DNA of 6,145 bases from Actinomycetes bacterium (GTDB lineage Bacteria; Actinomycetota; Acidimicrobiia; Acidimicrobiales; Microtrichaceae): positions 1 through 6,145 of the forward strand of contig JAEZAI010000305.1 of assembly GCA_023427825.1 (NCBI GenBank). The letters are read 5' to 3'. How positions within the stretch are numbered: position 1 is the first letter of the stretch; every line of letters starts with the position of its first letter. Shown piece by piece: positions 4,838 to 6,145 of the stretch. The position numbers and the translations under genes are program-made. The notes beneath the pieces are model-generated. The model was not told where the DNA came from. It did not search any database and saw only the letters and a program-made list of their open reading frames with translations.

Positions 4838-5980
4838 GTGAGGTGGTTCGTGCTGGACCAGCCGGGCGGGACCGTCGGTCCCGACGTCGTGGTGCCCGGT
4901 TCGCAGCAGCTGCTGCCGGGCGTGTTCCTGCTGCTGGCTCTGCTCGCCGTGGTCGTGCTCGTGGCGCTGCTCGTGCGCCGGGTGTGGCGTTCGTCGCGGG
5001 GTCGGACCAGCGGTCGCCCGATCGGCGTGGCGGTGGCGGGCGCCGCGGTGCTGGTCCTGGGCGCGGCCACCTGGATCACGCGACCGCCGCCCTTCTTCGT
5101 GCCGGAGCTCGGCGCCCTGCCCACGCTGATGCCCGAGGACAACGTGTTCCGCCGGACGGTGACGGACCTGCCCGTGGCCGTCGACAGCGGGCGCTGGATC
5201 TCCACCATCGACGACCTCCCGCTGACGCCCGGCTTCGGGGGCACGGTCGTGTCGGGCGTGGTGTTCGGGATCCCGTACAACTTCGTCGACGATCGCACGC
5301 CTCGCTACGACGTGGACATCGTCCGCTGGACCGACTCGAGCTTCCGCGGGCCGTACCCGATCACCGACCCCGCCTACATCCAGTCGATGCCGACCTACGG
5401 CTTCGACATGCACTACATCGGCATCGACACCTCCACGTCCGAGGTGTGGGAGCTGCTCAGCGTGCGTCGCTGGTTCGGGCGGTGGGAGGCCGACTCCGGG
5501 GGTCGGTACCGGACCGACTCGAACGACTATCCCGAGGGCTCCACGATCGCCGCCGGCCTTCCGCTCCTGCCCGGCACCGTGACCTACGACGAGGTGGCGG
5601 CCGGCACCGTCGGACACGTGCTCCTGGGCGCGGCACCGACCACGGCCAAGGACCGGTGGATCTGGCCCGCGGTCGCCACGGACGGCCCGTCGGCGGACCC
5701 CGACGCCCCGCCGCAGGGCGCCTGGCTCCGGCTGCGGGCCGACGCCGACCTGTCCGAGCTCGGTCCGCAGGCACGCGTCATCGCCCAGGGGCTGCAGCGC
5801 TACGGGATGATCCTGAGCGACACCGGCCCGCGCTTCGGCTTGAGCGGCACGCCCGACGCCCGCTGGGACGACGGCGACCTGCGCACGCTGGCCACGCTGA
5901 CGGCCGGCGACTTCGAGGTCGTCGACCCGTCCGGGATCGTCGTCGACCCGGGCCGCCTGGCGGTGCGTCCGCCCGCCTGA
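4838..5980 (+). CDS. Membrane-anchored extracytoplasmic protein, function unknown
   Basis: A 380-residue protein from GTG 4838, seven bases after a GGGGG run that may act as a weak ribosome binding site. Two hydrophobic helices (about 25-47 and 62-80) flank a basic loop (RRVWRSSRGR, 47-56). By the positive-inside rule the N-terminus and the large domain from ~81 onward lie outside the membrane. That domain is rich in Tyr, Trp and Asp and contains WELLSVRRWFGRW (204-216), SGGRYRTDSN (220-229), GLPLLPGTVTYDEVAAG (240-256), WIWPA (274-278), GAWLRLRAD (294-302), QARVIAQGLQRYGMILSD (311-328) and SGTPDARWDD (336-345). From memory, the order 'GLPxLPGxVxYDE..AG', 'WPA', 'LRLR', 'GLQxYGMI..D', 'PDxRWDD' recurs in secreted or anchored proteins of many actinobacteria with no assigned role. 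There is no lipobox and no catalytic motif I recognise. Probably co-transcribed with deoC, with no obvious functional link. Confidence 0.8.
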   Translation: MRWFVLDQPGGTVGPDVVVPGSQQLLPGVFLLLALLAVVVLVALLVRRVWRSSRGRTSGRPIGVAVAGAAVLVLGAATWITRPPPFFVPELGALPTLMPEDNVFRRTVTDLPVAVDSGRWISTIDDLPLTPGFGGTVVSGVVFGIPYNFVDDRTPRYDVDIVRWTDSSFRGPYPITDPAYIQSMPTYGFDMHYIGIDTSTSEVWELLSVRRWFGRWEADSGGRYRTDSNDYPEGSTIAAGLPLLPGTVTYDEVAAGTVGHVLLGAAPTTAKDRWIWPAVATDGPSADPDAPPQGAWLRLRADADLSELGPQARVIAQGLQRYGMILSDTGPRFGLSGTPDARWDDGDLRTLATLTAGDFEVVDPSGIVVDPGRLAVRPPA

Positions 5981-5986
5981 CGGGCG
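5970..5986. terminator. Hairpin spanning the stop codon between convergent genes
   Basis: CGCCCG (5970-5975), loop CCTGA, CGGGCG (5981-5986) form a perfect 6-bp GC stem whose loop contains the TGA of the membrane-protein gene. The stop of the opposing mutase gene lies seven bases further on. It may act as a shared terminator, but lacks a T-run and is short. Confidence 0.35.
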
Positions 5987-5992
5987 AGCGAC

Positions 5993-6145
5993 TCAGCGCT
6001 CCCGCGAGCCGGCGAGGTCGGCCAGCACCGCGTCGAGACGGCGCTCCGCCTCGGTGCGCGCCGCCGCGGGTGCGCCGGCGTCGTCGCCGTCGACGGGCAC
6101 GATCGCCTCGCAGTAGTGCTTGAGCTTGGGCTCGGTGCCCGACGG
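5993..6145 (-). CDS. Phosphomannomutase/phosphoglucomutase-type enzyme, C-terminal fragment
   Basis: The last 51 codons, ending at TGA 5995-5993; the start is beyond the right edge. The fragment opens with PSGTEPKLKHYCEAIVPV, the phosphate-binding loop of domain IV of alpha-D-phosphohexomutases (normally preceded by Arg), then an Ala/Arg/Glu-rich terminal helix. These enzymes move a phosphate between C1 and C6 (or C5) of a sugar via a phosphoserine, which would lie off-window. The PSGTEPKLKxY form is typical of the larger PMM/PGM2-like branch, which includes proteins acting as phosphopentomutases. Being next to deoC (converging, stops 12 nt apart) makes a ribose- or deoxyribose-phosphate mutase role attractive. 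M. tuberculosis pmmB also sits beside a purine nucleoside phosphorylase gene (from memory). Family is secure, substrate is not. Confidence 0.8.
   Translation of the reverse strand, partial: PSGTEPKLKHYCEAIVPVDGDDAGAPAAARTEAERRLDAVLADLAGSRER

Noticed and set aside
4069..5298. Long minus-strand frames (3960-4724, 4069-5298, 4697-5617) opposite deoC and the membrane-protein gene
   Set aside because: No motifs, shadow-type composition, and they cross the deoC promoter region and both real genes.
4843..6123. Plus-strand frame of 426 codons in a second frame over the membrane-protein gene
   Set aside because: Arg/Gly/Ala-rich shadow. It also runs over the end of the mutase gene, whose minus-strand reading carries a clear PSGTEPK loop.
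1..6145. Mobile element, defence system or CRISPR array
   Set aside because: No transposase, integrase, nuclease, toxin-antitoxin pair, direct-repeat array or abrupt composition change was seen. Every confident gene is metabolic or membrane-associated.

Overview
The window is about 6.1 kb of very GC-rich DNA (roughly 70% G+C by eye). It uses GTG starts heavily and shows TAnnnT promoter hexamers placed 7-8 nt upstream of GTG start codons. This pattern of leaderless-type genes suggests an actinobacterium. The protein flavour makes an Acidimicrobiia-like lineage plausible, but that taxon is inference and not shown by any marker gene here. The window is ordinary chromosome: no rRNA, tRNA, CRISPR, insertion sequence or prophage signature was seen.

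Layout. (1) Positions 1-1555, minus strand: one continuous reading frame fusing LarE (PP-loop sacrificial sulfur transferase) to LarB (pyridinium carboxylase). Both make the nickel-pincer cofactor (NPN) of lactate racemase-type enzymes. The LarB end runs off the left edge. (2) 1623-2645, plus: a PfkB-family kinase, very likely adenosine kinase, transcribed divergently from larEB across a 67-bp gap with back-to-back candidate promoters. (3) 2646-2769: convergent gap with two GC-rich hairpins, probably a bidirectional terminator. (4) 2770-3894, minus: multi-pass acyltransferase-3 family membrane protein. (5) 3895-4113: AT-richer divergent promoter region with several inverted repeats. (6) 4114-4809, plus: deoxyribose-phosphate aldolase (deoC), followed 28 nt later by (7) 4838-5980, plus: a two-helix membrane-anchored protein of unknown function. 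(8) 5993-6145, minus: the last 51 codons of a phosphomannomutase/phosphoglucomutase-type enzyme, converging on the previous gene.

Adenosine kinase, DeoC and the phospho-sugar mutase (possibly acting on pentose phosphates) fit a loose nucleoside and deoxyribose salvage theme. LarEB belongs to an independent cofactor pathway whose remaining genes (larC, and a client such as larA) are not visible. The points most worth a second look are the LarE-LarB fusion with its repeat-built linker, and the near-identical TACGCTCCG-N4-GTG start regions of larEB and deoC.
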